64,000 nt of DNA, from assembly GCA_944548615.1 (NCBI GenBank), contig OX155955.1, positions 4,546,517 through 4,610,516 on the forward strand, given 5' to 3'. The DNA comes from Micropterix aruncella. Lineage: Eukaryota > Arthropoda > Insecta > Lepidoptera > Micropterigidae. Below, piece after piece: positions 1-10,592 of the stretch (position 1 is the stretch's first letter; each line of letters opens with the position of its first letter). The translations under genes and the position numbers were made by a program. The notes below the pieces were generated by a model. The model made no database searches and was not told the origin of the DNA. It saw nothing but the letters and a program-made list of their open reading frames with translations.

Positions 1-1429
1 GTTTTGTGATATTTTCAATTGGCGTTTACGCACAAGTTTGTATAAAAGCACATTAAAAATATATACCGGGCGACTGCGTAAACGAGTGTCGCATTACTAG
101 GGGTTACTCTGCATCAACAACCTAAAGAAAACAAAAATATATTTTTTAATTAAGACTTTTTTCCTGAAAAAAACATGTGTTTGGCTATTAGACGTTTTTT
201 TGTACTGGTACCCTCTTGACACAAACTTAAGCCTAGTAAGGGGGTAAATCCATGACATAATTTAGAGGTCCTAAAATCATTTCTGCATGAATACAGGTCA
301 ATTGCAATTAGACTAAAAAATGTATAAGTATCTCATCATTATCTTGGAAATATTAATAAATAATTTAAAAAAAAGTTGGTTTTACAAAATAAAAACCTTA
401 TCAACGAAAAACGTCGCACTTGATACTAATTTTGTTTTAGAGTTATAAAGTGTAGCTCGTTATGTTCTTGTCGTAGTGTTCTTTCTATATTTACTTTATT
501 TTGTCCTGTCTATTAAACTGAACTTCTTCTAGATGTCTATTTTAAAGCGTTTGCAGCTTTTGTCGTTGTCCTATTGTCTTTTTCTATTGATAGGACTTTT
601 TGTGGCCCAGCAGTAACTAATTCTACGTTTAATTTTTTACTTCTAGATTAATTTGTATGATAAGACAGCATCAATCACGTCCCTGATAAGGCGGCCTATC
701 TGTCATATAATGCCTACCAATTAATTTTGGTAGATGTCGCTACACAGGCAGTGGTTACGAAATATTCTCTGAACAGATGACAAGAGTTACCTCTCTCTCC
801 ACTGCGCGTGTCGTTCGCATTCGTTGCGCAAGGCCTTCTTTGCTGCAGATGTTCGGTTGAAGCCGCGGCCTGTTTACCTGGTCATAGGGCGGAAAGATCG
901 CCATCTGTCGGAGGCATCCACAACTACATAACTCCTATTATGAGCGTGCATACACTCTGATTCTCCTTATATTAAGAGAAAAAGCCCTGAAAAGCATCCA
1001 TTGATCGTTGTAAAAGATAGTTTTAGAGCAGAAGCAATAACCAACTCAATTTAAAAGGCTAAAACCGCATAGAAGACCATGTTTTTATTAATTAAATGTA
1101 TATTTTTTATTTTTTTTTCAGATATAAAGTATTAAATTTCTTTTGTGGAACGGCAACTTCATAGGTGAAACACCTAATAATATATTCCGTTGCTTCTCTG
1201 ATTAATTTTCAGCATCCTTTATAGTATAAGTAACGATCTTTAGTACCTTTCACCATTGATTAACTATCACATCCATCTGTCATTTTTATCATAGTAATGT
1301 TACTTTGTTTGAGATTTTGATCGGAATTTTGAAAATGCTGAATCCATCTTCCATACCGACGATTAATTTATTATTACACATTTGCAAAATGATAGAAAGG
1401 TAATAAGGATTATAATTGTTGTTTTTTTA
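1..1429. other. AT-rich DNA without a recognised gene
   Basis: No ORF with recognisable protein similarity and no repeat that recurs elsewhere in the window. A somewhat GC-richer patch lies at about 790-925. Both strands were read for exon-like islands with good splice borders and none was convincing. Confidence 0.5.
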
Positions 1430-1860
1430 TTATTTTTATGACCTTATTTTTTTTATTTAACGAAGAAATAATGATGGATATGACATTTCATTATCATTTT
1501 CTTTATCTTTATCTAATTTCTGGTAATGATCATTCTGATGTTATCATCTCTATTTTATTTAATTATTTCATTAATTGGATTATTGTTATTATTTTAACAA
1601 CATTGCAATTATACAGCTATCACGATAATAAAAAATGTAATCTTTAATCATTTGTATTTGGTGTTAAGAGTTTTATTTAATGAAGGCATAATGTTGGATG
1701 TGACATTTCATTACCTCTTTTTTTATCTGTATCTAATTTCTATAATTAATTATGTCATTATCTTTATTTTATTTTGTTATTTCACGACATTCAATTACTT
1801 AGATTATTGTTATTATTTTAACAGTATTGCAGTCATATAACTATCATGATAGTTATGTTT
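1430..1860. repeat. diverged tandem duplication, unit about 220 bp
   Basis: Two AT-rich units share a series of landmarks in the same order. The TGACATTTCATTA block is at 1481 and 1701, the TTATCTAATTTCT-type block follows, and ATTTTAACA is at 1591 and 1815. This gives a period of 220-224 bp. Short ORFs of 60-69 codons in the two units are similar only because the DNA is duplicated; they are low-complexity and not credible genes. Confidence 0.7.
1838..1857. repeat. perfect 20-bp palindrome
   Basis: ATAACTATCATGATAGTTAT reads the same on both strands. A near-identical form (one centre change) is at about 34015-34034, and a decayed form is at the end of the first tandem unit near 1612. The recurrence suggests the end or symmetric core of a dispersed element rather than chance. 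Confidence 0.7.
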
Positions 1861-1913
1861 TTTTTTAGAAGGAATACCACACACTGGAGTAAGCATATTG
1901 CATAGTATAATTA

Positions 1914-2083
1914 ATGTACTCGAGTACATTTTTGCGCTCAAAAATGCATCAACTACAAGTACATTTTTTAAAAAGTACACGTGAAGTTGATCACAAAAAG
2001 TACTTAGAGTACAGTACTCGAGTACCGCACAGCTCTGTTCTCGTCTCGCTTGATCACAAAAAGTACGCACAGTACTCGAGTAC
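1914..2083. repeat. cluster of three GTACTCGAGTAC palindromes
   Basis: The 12-bp palindrome GTACTCGAGTAC occurs at 1916-1927 (extended to 16 bp, 1914-1929), 2014-2025 and 2072-2083. The last two lie in a 63-bp tandem duplication, each preceded by TTGATCACAAAAAGTAC (1987 and 2050). A CACGTG E-box is at about 1978. Function is unknown: it could be a clustered protein-binding site or decayed transposon DNA. Confidence 0.6.
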
Positions 2084-2310
2084 CACACAGCTGTGGTGGT
2101 CTCACTAGTTATTGCGAAAACGGAGTTTTTAACTGGCAAACTGGTCTACTGAGCTGTTGCAAAAATAAGAATTTCTAGGTCGGTCATATTAGGAGAGCAT
2201 TATACTAAGACGAATACATCGAAGTAGAGTTGACTGATAGGTCAAAAGACGATGCTGTAAAAGAAGTGGCAGATGAGCGAGGTGGAGACGTACTATCAAA
2301 ATTAAATATC

Positions 2311-2600
2311 TGTTTCTTTGTTTGTTTGTTTTTTCTCTTTACTACGAAATATCACAATGGGCGGGTTTATTATCATACGACAATCTCTTACAACTAAATC
2401 TACTATGAATTGTTTATATGTATGTGTGCGTTTAACATGTGTGTAAGTGTGCGTCTTGTTATTGCATTAGATCGACAGAATTGAAATGCATTTCCATTAA
2501 ATTTATCCCAACGGAAAATGATGACCCAGCCGGGAATCGAACACGGAAACTTACAATGTAAGGTCAGGCAACCTAAAAAATATGCCGCCGTGTAAATATC
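2311..2600 (-). mobile_element. tRNA-derived SINE
   Basis: On the minus strand a tRNA-like head has a clear B box (GTTCGATTCCCGG, about 2535). It is followed by a body with the landmarks TCTGTCGATC and ACAAGACGCACACTTACACA, then TTGTCGTATGATAATAAAC, and a CAAA-type tail near 2311-2325. The body recurs at 20060-20225 and 59545-60115, and as a scrap at 52645-52705. SINEs of this kind are transcribed by RNA polymerase III and mobilised by a LINE. Confidence 0.8.
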
Positions 2601-3025
2601 TCTCGCTCACGTCATTTATAATTGAACCCACAGTTTGTAGAGCACCACAACATATATCCGAAAACAGTATGAATTCTTTTAATAAAAGAAAGTAAATATA
2701 TTCCGCCACTTTTGAAAGCACGTGTCAAATCTTTAGTGTCGTAATTATCAGTGCGTCCAATCCCACTAACCTCTAATAGCCGGTTCTATTGTTCAGTCTC
2801 ATGCTCTCGAAGGCGAGCCTTTCATTATGAGGCTGTACGATAAGTGGAGCATTGTCCGCGTTCGCTCACTATACGCGAAGCCGGTTCAAAATTCGACTCG
2901 ATAGAAGCCATCTTGGAATGCACACGAACGCATCCACCGCACTTTGGCCGCATCCCCTCCACCGCCATCTGTAGGGAGGTGCAGATATCGGTGATATGAC
3001 TTTATCGAAAAATGGTAATGGGTAT
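2601..3025. other. no recognised feature
   Basis: Moderately GC-rich stretch (about 2770-2995). No ORF with known similarity, no matching repeat elsewhere in the window. Confidence 0.4.
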
Positions 3026-3119
3026 TGTTATGCGATGTGGGTGCGGGGCGAACCCGTCACTCCAGGGGGGTGACGGGTTCGCCCGTTGTAGTCGACACCG
3101 CCCTACTGTTATGCGATGT
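3026..3119 (+). mobile_element. 5'-truncated GC-rich retroelement fragment with 13-bp target duplication
   Basis: The 13-bp direct repeat TGTTATGCGATGT at 3026-3038 and 3107-3119 flanks a 68-bp insert. The insert ends with the 3' module seen in the 53-57 kb family, TGACGGGTTCGCCCGTTGTA and then GACACCGCCCTAC. Its left part is an inverted copy of the same module, so the insert forms a 15-bp perfect stem (3046-3060 with 3070-3084). The structure is that of a 5'-truncated retro-insertion. Confidence 0.8.
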
Positions 3120-3839
3120 ATATCTTTATTGGTTTTTTCTATCTAAAACTTTATTTAGTATCGTGACAATTTAGAAAATAGGGTTCTAATATCAATAAGG
3201 CGTAATCGATTCATAATATATTTGCAACAAAAAATTAATAAATAACTTTATGTCAATGTTTCTATTCTATAAACGATGTTTTGATGAAAAGGGCGCAATT
3301 TATGTGTTGTTTATTGTAATATCTGTTTTATTCCACTTTCTAAATGGTATTGTATGTATAATATATTTGGTATTATATGCTATAATTATATTGCCTATAA
3401 TCACATACAATAAGGCACGCTCTAAACTTTATTTAAGTTAAATACCTTGGAACAGGTACTAGTTTAGCTTCTTTATCAGCATAGAGGCTATCCATGATAG
3501 GCGATTGCCTCCGAGTAAGGTTAACTCACTGTCTTTTTGTCATTAGAAATTTACGTCCAGTGAAATAAAGCTATTATGAGATAAAGCCATCAACGTAGAA
3601 TATCGCTTTATATTAGTAGCGTCGAAGTGATAATTCGTATTCCTGGGGCGTCACTTTAGTAGCAGCAGTAGTCTTTTAATTAAGTCAAGTCTCACTTAGA
3701 ACTTTCGTATGATTTTAAATACTCGCAGTATTATAAATAGAAATAAAATAAAACAAGTAAAAATATTAATAAATAAATTAAATGTATTAAGTAAATATAG
3801 TAAATATATTAAATAACAAATATATTAAAAGAGAATAAA
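3120..3839. other. AT-rich DNA without a recognised gene
   Basis: A 63-codon ORF at 3250-3441 encodes a hydrophobic, low-complexity peptide with no recognised similarity and is not called a gene. No repeat identified. Confidence 0.45.
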
Positions 3840-4262
3840 AAACACAACTGCCGTTACAGAAAGTGAATTATTATATTTATAATTAGTTTCATTACGATTT
3901 TTTTAAAGAAATATTTGTGGTCTATGTACTAAGCCATATAGCAGTAAGATGTAAATTTACGGTACTAAAGGTCTGAACGTACTAATTCAGACCTTTCATT
4001 TGACACTAAACACGATATATTTATGTAAAATTATTTATATTCGGACATTTGGACATTTATACAACTACTCAATTAATGTATGGACAGTTAAGGTACCATA
4101 TGACACTCGGGATGACATAACGGTTCTAACGAAAATACACATTTCTAAATCGGTCTAAGCGTTTAGAAGTTATGGTTTAATAAAGAAACGGAAAACATAC
4201 ATAGACGAACCGTGAACACATTACACTCCGTTTTTGTTGGACAGTCGTGTAAAAAACGCTTT
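3840..4262 (+). mobile_element. MITE family A, full-length copy
   Basis: About 420 bp bounded by terminal inverted repeats (ACAACTGCCGTTACAGAAAG at the left; the right end reads GGACAGTCGTGT). The family consensus end is ACACGACTGCC. Internal landmarks are AAATATTTGTGG, GACACTAAACACGATATATT, and GAAGTTATGG before AAGAAACGGAAAACA. Seven copies occur in the window. There is no coding capacity, so it is a non-autonomous DNA transposon; its superfamily could not be set. Confidence 0.8.
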
Positions 4263-5585
4263 ATTAAAAAAACGCGAAGGCATTGCCTACAGGCAATATT
4301 CTAAAACTAGCCTATACTGATTTGTGAGCATTGTCGTCATTATCGGATAATTACTAACTTAACCTATATAATATAACACATAAGGTTTATAATAAGTATA
4401 TACAAAAAAGGTTTATAATTAGTCCCAAAATAAACTAAATCCTGTAAGTACGTAAACGTTTAAATACCAGGAGAATGGGAAGGGAAAAGGGATTTATTTG
4501 GAAGACTTCAAATGTTCTCTGAGTCTGTTTTTAGGACATGTCATGTTCAGCTCGGTTTTCACATTTGTAGGCTAAGAATTCCAAAGACGATCTCCATGCA
4601 TGGTGGAAGAGAAAGAGAAGAAGGCACTGCTGAGACCAGGGCTAGAAAGTAGCAGGTTATCTTCATATATCAGATGGTGTCTATGCTGAAAATTCAACAA
4701 ATCTGCCGGTGAGATAATCGAGAGCGACGCCCTTTAAGATCCTGAAAAACGGACAAAGATTTCTCATTTCTCTTTTTTCCCGGGTCAACAGCCAGTAAAG
4801 TTTTTCTCTGAATATCATGATGTAGTAATTTTTTCTGAGCATTTATACATCGAATCCAGACGTTATTAGACCCAACATTTCTCTCTCCTTCACCTTTGCG
4901 CGACGATTTTCGATAAAATAATAACGACTCGCATAACAACCTCACTCTTCGACTTACTTACGGCGTCGTTCGCGTCCATCCTGAAAGGCAACCGATCCTT
5001 TTGAAGCCTTGAACTTAGTGGTCGGCCCACGTCTACGTGCACGTGGCGTACGTGAGAGTGTGTGTCACGAGCGAGCATGTATTTGTCTCGAGTATAAGAG
5101 TCGCCCGTTATGCATGCCTAATACATCGACAAGGCAGGATGCGTGAGTCGAATGCCAAATTCGTTTTCTTCACAAAGGTTCGCGACCCAAAGAGGCGGAA
5201 AGTTGCCACCTTGGAAACAAGCAACAGGCAGCAAGCTATGGAATCTGAAGTTGCTGCCGACACAAGGATATCTAAATCGCGATGCTTAGACGTAATATTT
5301 TCTCAAGCGGAAAAAAATCGTAATCATCCCATTCTCAAGCGGAAAAAATATAAAATATCATATTGCGTTCAATTTGTTACTTAATATTCGGAATCACATT
5401 AATGAATTTTTGTTACATTTAAATACGTTTTTATTGCATTGTTTGTAGCCCTGTTTGGTTTCAGAATAAAATAAAATAAAACATAATGAAAAATAAAATT
5501 TTCTTATATATTATAGTAGTTACTAGCCGATATTATTTATACTATGCCATTATTTTATCAATATTATTAATTAGAAAAAAATGCC
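4263..5585. other. unassigned DNA with a GC-richer island at 4960-5240
   Basis: Overlapping ORFs of 62-115 codons on both strands at 4694-5384 have no recognised domain. On the minus strand a short candidate initiating exon ends at a strong GTAAGT donor (about 4965-4985, reading MDANDA); see findings. Otherwise AT-rich, no repeat identified. Confidence 0.4.
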
Positions 5586-5722
5586 ATTCGTGGGAAAGCA
5601 TTGCAATGGTTCACCGACTACTTGTTTAATAGAACACAAGTTACGAAACTAAATGGAGCACAGAGCGTCGAAGGTCGTATACGTTACGGAGTAACGCCCT
5701 TGAATATTAAATCTAGAGTGTA
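5586..5722 (+). pseudogene. LINE reverse transcriptase fragment (CR1/L2-like)
   Basis: A 45-codon open stretch reads IRGKALQWFTDYLFNRTQVT, then KLNG and a region ending YGVTPL before a stop. This matches the segment of non-LTR reverse transcriptases that lies between the catalytic motif with the first aspartate and the G-V-P-Q-G-S motif. The normal proline is replaced by threonine. It is cut off on both sides, so it is a dead remnant. It is a different copy from the ORF at 32.6 kb. The clade is inferred from the GIRG...W..YL.NR.Q pattern. Confidence 0.75.
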
Positions 5723-6225
5723 AGTCTATAATAACTGATTTACATAACTAAATTAATGCTAAGATTGAAAATAAGAAGCTTAAAAATATAAAACTAAGTA
5801 AAAGAAAGATTATGAAAAACATGACATAGCGAGGAGTTGCCTTTTCAGCTGCCAAATACAAAAGATTTCTATTTCAGTGGGTAAGGAATTAAGGAGAGCT
5901 ATAACCCTCCCCACTCCGTCTACAAAAATATTTGTACTATGGTACGGCACATTAAACAATAGATGCGATCTCCTCGCTGTGTAATTTACTGGTACGTACA
6001 ATTCAAACTTACATAGTTATCTTTGGCAAATAAATAGTTCCTTTAATTAATTTATATGCAAATATAATCAGAGAAATATATCGACGCGTCTCAAGAGTGT
6101 TGTATCCTACCATTACTGCACAAAATCGGACGGAAATAAGTATGGATAAATATTGTATTTTCTGTAATAAATATATCTTAAAAATTTTCTTTCAATACGC
6201 TCTACCATCTAAAATGAACCATCAT
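5723..6225. other. AT-rich DNA, nothing recognised
   Basis: Short ORFs only; no repeats or splice-bordered islands noted. Confidence 0.45.
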
Positions 6226-6437
6226 GTCTTTTTCTGCACAAAAACTACCTGGCGAATATAAAACCATTTGAATGCGTTTGAAGACACTTCATCCGGTCTT
6301 ACATTATTACTTAATTAATAGTTTTGTGCTGCAAAACTGACAATCATTCATTTCATATTCCACTCTAACGTATTGGCCTGTCTCACTTTCATGAAATAAT
6401 TCCGATTTTAGTTTACGAAGAAATGCAATCAGGCCCA
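6226..6437. mobile_element. MITE family B (TGGGCTCGATTGCG ends), left-truncated copy
   Basis: Shares GCACAAAAACTACCTG, TTTGAAGACA, CATTCATTTCATATTC and the right terminus (AAATGCAATCAGGCCCA) with copies at 28673-28972 and 43247-43500. The left inverted repeat is missing. Confidence 0.7.
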
Positions 6438-7153
6438 ATGTCAACAAAGATGAATTTATGTCGTAAGTAGTTAGCTATCATAACTAGCCATTTTTATCGC
6501 TGGAATAGAGCTGAATAGCAATTGCCACGTAGAACTTGGAATGTGTCTCATAAATTGGTTGAAATAACAAAAACACTTGATATTCTTACATAACAAGCTA
6601 CTTTCTTCAGGAATAGGGATTTGCTCAGATGTTACTTGTATATTGTACAATACGAGTATATACTGGATCACACAAGAGATTTCCAGAATTTCCTTGATAT
6701 ATTTCTATACTATCTAGTATGAGCATTACGATCATATTTGCAAATCGAATATTTATTTATATATGTTAACACACTATTCTTAATGTCAGTTTCCTGTCAG
6801 GTCTGCGTTTAAAAGCACGCACCAGAGCACGTTTGCAAATTACTCTCTCAAACGAAAGAGCTCATAACCACTTCCGGTATTTTCAATGATAAAGACCGTC
6901 ACGTAACTGCAATTTAGCATCTTTACAAATTCCGTTTACCTTATCTCTGGTTATTTTTAAAGAGCTTAAACGAGAAATAACTCTCCGGTTTTGTAAATGG
7001 TACGCTTAGCTGCAGTATTCGAGAGGAGAATTATTAATGAGAGAAAATAGCTTCGGTTCTGAGGAATCTATACAAAATAATATTGACTTGATATGATGTA
7101 ATACGACACGCATACGATCCAATACCGACGAAAGTCAGAAACCGAGAAAATAA
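6438..7153. other. no recognised feature
   Basis: AT-rich. Earlier parts of a Penelope-like reverse transcriptase might be expected upstream of 7154, but no reading frame with RT motifs was found. Confidence 0.4.
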
Positions 7154-7640
7154 CTAGCATTCTTATTATATTTTAAAGGCCTGGCAGATCGAATAAGTAA
7201 GATGCTAAACAAATTCGATATAAAAATTATCTTCAAACCAACCCAAAATACAGCTCGATCTCTGAGGCCTGTTAAGGATGTAATACTATTGCAAACCCCG
7301 AATGTGTATAAAATCGAATACAGCTGTGGGTTAGCATACGTTGGACAACCGAAACGACCTATACCCACTCAACTGATGGAATACATCAAAGCTGTTAAAA
7401 ACGTTCAGCGAGAAAATCGGCGATCTGCGAACACATATTGGATAGAGGAACTAACCACTGGGCGCAGTTTCAAAATTCCATTGTGCTATCCAAAGAATAA
7501 TTTTACTTTCCCCGCATGTCCGGTAAGTAATTGAAATAAGAAGAACCCCGCACTTTAATAGAGTAGGCGGCGACGGTTTTAAACTCTCTACTACGTGGAA
7601 CTGTAGTAGAGATTATTATTATTACTGCTTTGTTTGTATT
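7154..7640 (+). pseudogene. Penelope-like element, C-terminal GIY-YIG endonuclease remnant
   Basis: The open frame 7154-7531 reads LLYFKGLADRISKMLNKFDI, then IKIIFKPT, LRPVKDV and VYKIEYSCGLAYVGQPKR. The spacing of VYKI, the two cysteine-like positions (here one is tyrosine) and YVGQ followed by KR matches the GIY-YIG nuclease that follows the reverse transcriptase in Penelope-like elements. After a stop, a +1 shift at about 7533 restores the family's C-terminal tail: EIRRTPHFNRVGGDGFKLS. The segment between is garbled where the EH...GH region should be. The RT part is absent. The remnant would cut target DNA in an intact element; here it is inactive. Confidence 0.75.
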
Positions 7641-8152
7641 TGTGTTTCTTCTTTAAAATATCTTGCCTTATGATAATTTGTGAAATTATCCCATATTTGT
7701 TTGATTATTTAGTACTATTGTACACATGAAAATTCTAAGAAATTATGTAAGAATTTAGATTGAAAATATTGGAAAATGTTGTTTCTTCTATCCTAGAGAA
7801 ATCTGCGCTTGGATGTTCAACGTTCATACCTTGCAATACCGACGTTCATACCTTATACCTTAATAGGTATATATTAAAATATTATTCTTGTTATTTTTGT
7901 TAGTTTTTGACATAACCAAGTGTAGGAATTCCTATCAACTCCTTTGAAATAAATTTTTAAAAAACCCTCTTCTTAAAATGTCCCGAGCGAAGGAACGTAA
8001 CACAAATTACAAAGAGTGTTTTGTACAAGGCGAATTTTTGAAATTCACGCGCGCCGAACCCGCTGCCTCACCGCCGTTATAACCTGCTTAGTAACAGCAG
8101 CAGTTTGCCGCCTACCCGCAGAACAACGGATAACGATTGACAGCACATCAGT
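7641..8152. other. no recognised gene
   Basis: AT-rich. Includes a CCAAGTGTAGGAATTCCTAT motif near 7918 that also occurs at about 34080 (one change), next to the palindrome there, so it may belong to an unnamed dispersed repeat. Confidence 0.35.
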
Positions 8153-8243
8153 GTACCCTGGACAACGGCAGTTGTGACATCGCATAAACGTCGGTTGCTA
8201 CAAACTTCACGCGGTAAATTCGTTTTATCTTATTTATAATGTA
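8153..8243. mobile_element. foldback element, solo right arm
   Basis: Contains the arm landmarks CCCTGGACAACGGCAGTTG, AAACGTCGG, GCTACAAACTTCACGCGGTA and TCGTTTTATCTTATTTATAA. The complementary left arm is absent. Full copies are at 10593, 22848 and 27348. Confidence 0.75.
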
Positions 8244-8282
8244 AAAAAAACCACGACAGTTTTCGATTTCACATTTGAATTA

Positions 8283-8722
8283 GATTGTCATTTTACACGA
8301 CTGCCCAACAAAAAATAAGTGTAATATGTTCAAGGTTCATCTACGAGTATGTATGTTTTCCGTTTCTTTATTCCACCATAACTTCTAAACATTTGAACTA
8401 ATTTAGAAGTGTGTGGTATTGTTAGAACCATTATGTCATCTTAAGTGCCATTTCTGTCATCTATGTATCAACCAGTATGCCATCTTAAGTACCGTAACTG
8501 TCCAGAGTATTTTTCTAAATGGCCAAATATCCAAATGTCAATAAATTACCATAAATATTTTGCGTTTAGTGTTAAATGAAAGGACCGATTGAGTACATTC
8601 CGGAAATATATATGTATCTATATGGATACATACATAAACCACAAATATTTCATAAAAAAAGCAGGAAAAGAATAATTACAAATACAATAATTCACTTTCT
8701 GTAACGGCAGTTGTGATTTTTA
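8283..8722 (-). mobile_element. MITE family A, full-length copy
   Basis: Reverse orientation. The left end is ACACGACTGCCCAACAAAAA, and the right end is the complement of the ACTGCCGTTACAGAAAGTG terminus. Includes a 55-60-bp internal duplication with the GCCATCTTAAGT motif (about 8437 and 8480). Confidence 0.8.
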
Positions 8723-8809
8723 TTCTTTTTAATTTGTAAATATTTTTAGTTGCTTTCAATACTTAAAACACTCTCTATAATATATAATCATCTGCAATAG
8801 CTAAGCTAT

Positions 8810-9030
8810 CTTTTATCTATGTATATATATCCTTCTAGCCGTGTTCGGCCATAGCGACTGCATTGTAGATTCTAGTGACTTCTTTGATCTTCTCAGAGTC
8901 CATTGTTCGGAAGCAGTCAAGTGCGCAGGCTATATTATAGTGCACAGGTGGGCGCGCGACCACGGGTGCACTCTCTCTTCCTCCCTCTTCTGAACCCGAT
9001 GGAACGGAGACCGTTACGACCAGAGAAAAG
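8810..9030. repeat. dispersed repeat with GTGCACAGGTGGGCGCGCG core
   Basis: GC-richer block with GCGCAGGCTATATTATAGTG, GTGCACTCTCTCTTCCTCC and AACCCGATGGAACGG. I recall the same ordered motifs from several moth and butterfly sequences, but no second copy is present in this window. Class unknown. Confidence 0.4.
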
Positions 9031-9117
9031 TTTGGATGCAGATAAAATAAAATAAATTAATTATTCGCCAACACAGCAATGGCTGTCATTGTTAAATTTG
9101 TACTCAATATTGCAGAG

Positions 9118-9447
9118 CTATTTTTTTTCGGATTTAGTTAGTTTTTCCACACTGTCATTTATGAAATTGGTAGTTATGGCTTGTGGTGATGTTTGAGGTT
9201 TTTCTGGGGCTATTGTAGAGATGACCGGTGACTTATTGGTAGTTGTTGTAGTAGGTGGTGATGTAGAAGATGCATTATTGGATTTATCCTGGTTTTCTGA
9301 TGATCTCGTGTTGTTGCTCATGAGGCTGTGTTGAATACAGCATACAGTATCTTGTTCCGACATTATACAAAATTGTGATAGTTTTCCTTTTGGCAAATCC
9401 CCGTCAGTTTTTGGATAGTTTTCCGGCGGTAGACATACTCCTAACAC
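9118..9447 (-). pseudogene. clip-domain-like segment plus Ser/Thr/Pro linker
   Basis: On the minus strand the frame runs in from NGVLGVCLPPENYPKT, through KGKLSQFC and DTVCC, into about 60 residues rich in S, T, P and N (TSPPTTTTTNKSP). The C-x-P start, a middle C and a terminal VCC pair resemble clip domains of insect serine proteases, which are followed by just such low-complexity linkers. Only four of the usual six cysteines are visible. The frame opens at or just before GTG and has no ATG start. It lies directly downstream of, and one frame off, the trypsin-like exon at 9453-9683. In known clip proteases the clip domain is N-terminal, so this order is unusual. Either a multi-domain protease with a frameshift, a rearranged pseudogene, or coincidence. 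Confidence 0.45.
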
Positions 9448-9452
9448 GCCAT

Positions 9453-9683
9453 TTATTTCTCATGACTCTTCACGGCAGTGTATATGCCAGGTCCCTTGAC
9501 ACTTCCGCAATGGCTCTTTCCAATACTAGTAACGGCGATTATGTTGAAGAGGCATTGGTTGTCAGCTATCGTCACTTGCAGAGGTCCACCACTATCGCCT
9601 CCACAAGAGTCTCGTCCTCCTTCTAAGCTGCCAATGTATATACATGTATGCAGTGCAGTGAACAGTGTAGTACCTTGTAGCAT
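9453..9683 (-). pseudogene. trypsin-like serine protease, C-terminal exon
   Basis: The frame reads GSLEGGRDSCGGDSGGPLQV, then a cysteine-containing stretch and HCGSVKGPGIYTAVKSHE before a stop. GDSGGP holds the catalytic serine. The aspartate of RDSC sits where trypsin-type S1 specificity is set, and CG...PGIYT is the conserved C-terminal part of the chymotrypsin fold. The residues before GSLEGG do not fit the family, so an acceptor AG near 9628 is likely. The tryptophan-isoleucine that normally follows is replaced by a frameshift leading into EINGV and the clip-like segment. No exons with the histidine or aspartate of the triad were found upstream. Secreted protease of immunity or development by family; probably a decayed or partial gene here. 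Confidence 0.7.
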
Positions 9684-10592
9684 ATTTATTATTTATGTAA
9701 GTAAGATGCAAATGGGCAAGTTCATCGTAACTGGTCTCTCGGTCTGTTCTGATTACGCATAGACGCAGAGAATTATCAGCCGGTTATTTACGCTGTTACT
9801 CGCAATTAAGTAACGGGTAACTGTTATCCGGTTCCGATCTACCTGTTAACGATACGCGTTCGGTATACTTAAACAGTGTTCTTGAAAATTGGTTTAAATT
9901 ACATAACTAAGGGAAGTTATTTCCTAATAGCTAATTGATTAAACTAACACCGCAACGTTGCGACATATCAATTAATTATTCCTATGTCGTTAATTACATT
10001 ATTATAATACCAACAATGAATCGGATATTTGTTTAACGGAGAATTCGAATAGAAATTAATGAATAATTAAATTAATGACATAATAGAGAACTTGGAATGT
10101 CCCTTATAATTAAACACAAAGAAGAGTACATACATGGTAAGAAAATGCAAAATGCTTTCAGCTATTTATAATGCTGAAACGGGAGTTTTTGCAAATAAAG
10201 AATAACGATATAATAACTACGTCAAGGACATCTTGAAACGATACTAAAATTACTCAAATATGACTTGCTTCAAGGAGACGCACATTCAGGCTTCAACATG
10301 TACGTATATACATGCTATTGAAATATGTAGCGTGAATACAACCGGTGCTGCGAAAAGATACAAACGCAGGAGAAGTAAAAAACCTCCAATTTCTCAACTA
10401 CCTCAACTTTCTAGGTGATATTTCGAAAATTGATTAAATAAAGAAATCAGGGTAATCTTAATAATACAAGAAATAGTGTTCTATTCTATACTAAAATATA
10501 TGTTAACGCTGGCAAATACCATTAAGAAAAATATATTATATGGAACGAATAAGAATGAGACGAAATTTCAGAGAATAAGCAAATGTGAAATT
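9684..10592. other. AT-rich DNA, no protease exons found
   Basis: Searched on the minus strand for TAAHC- and DIAL-type exons to complete the protease; none seen. No repeat recognised. Confidence 0.4.
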
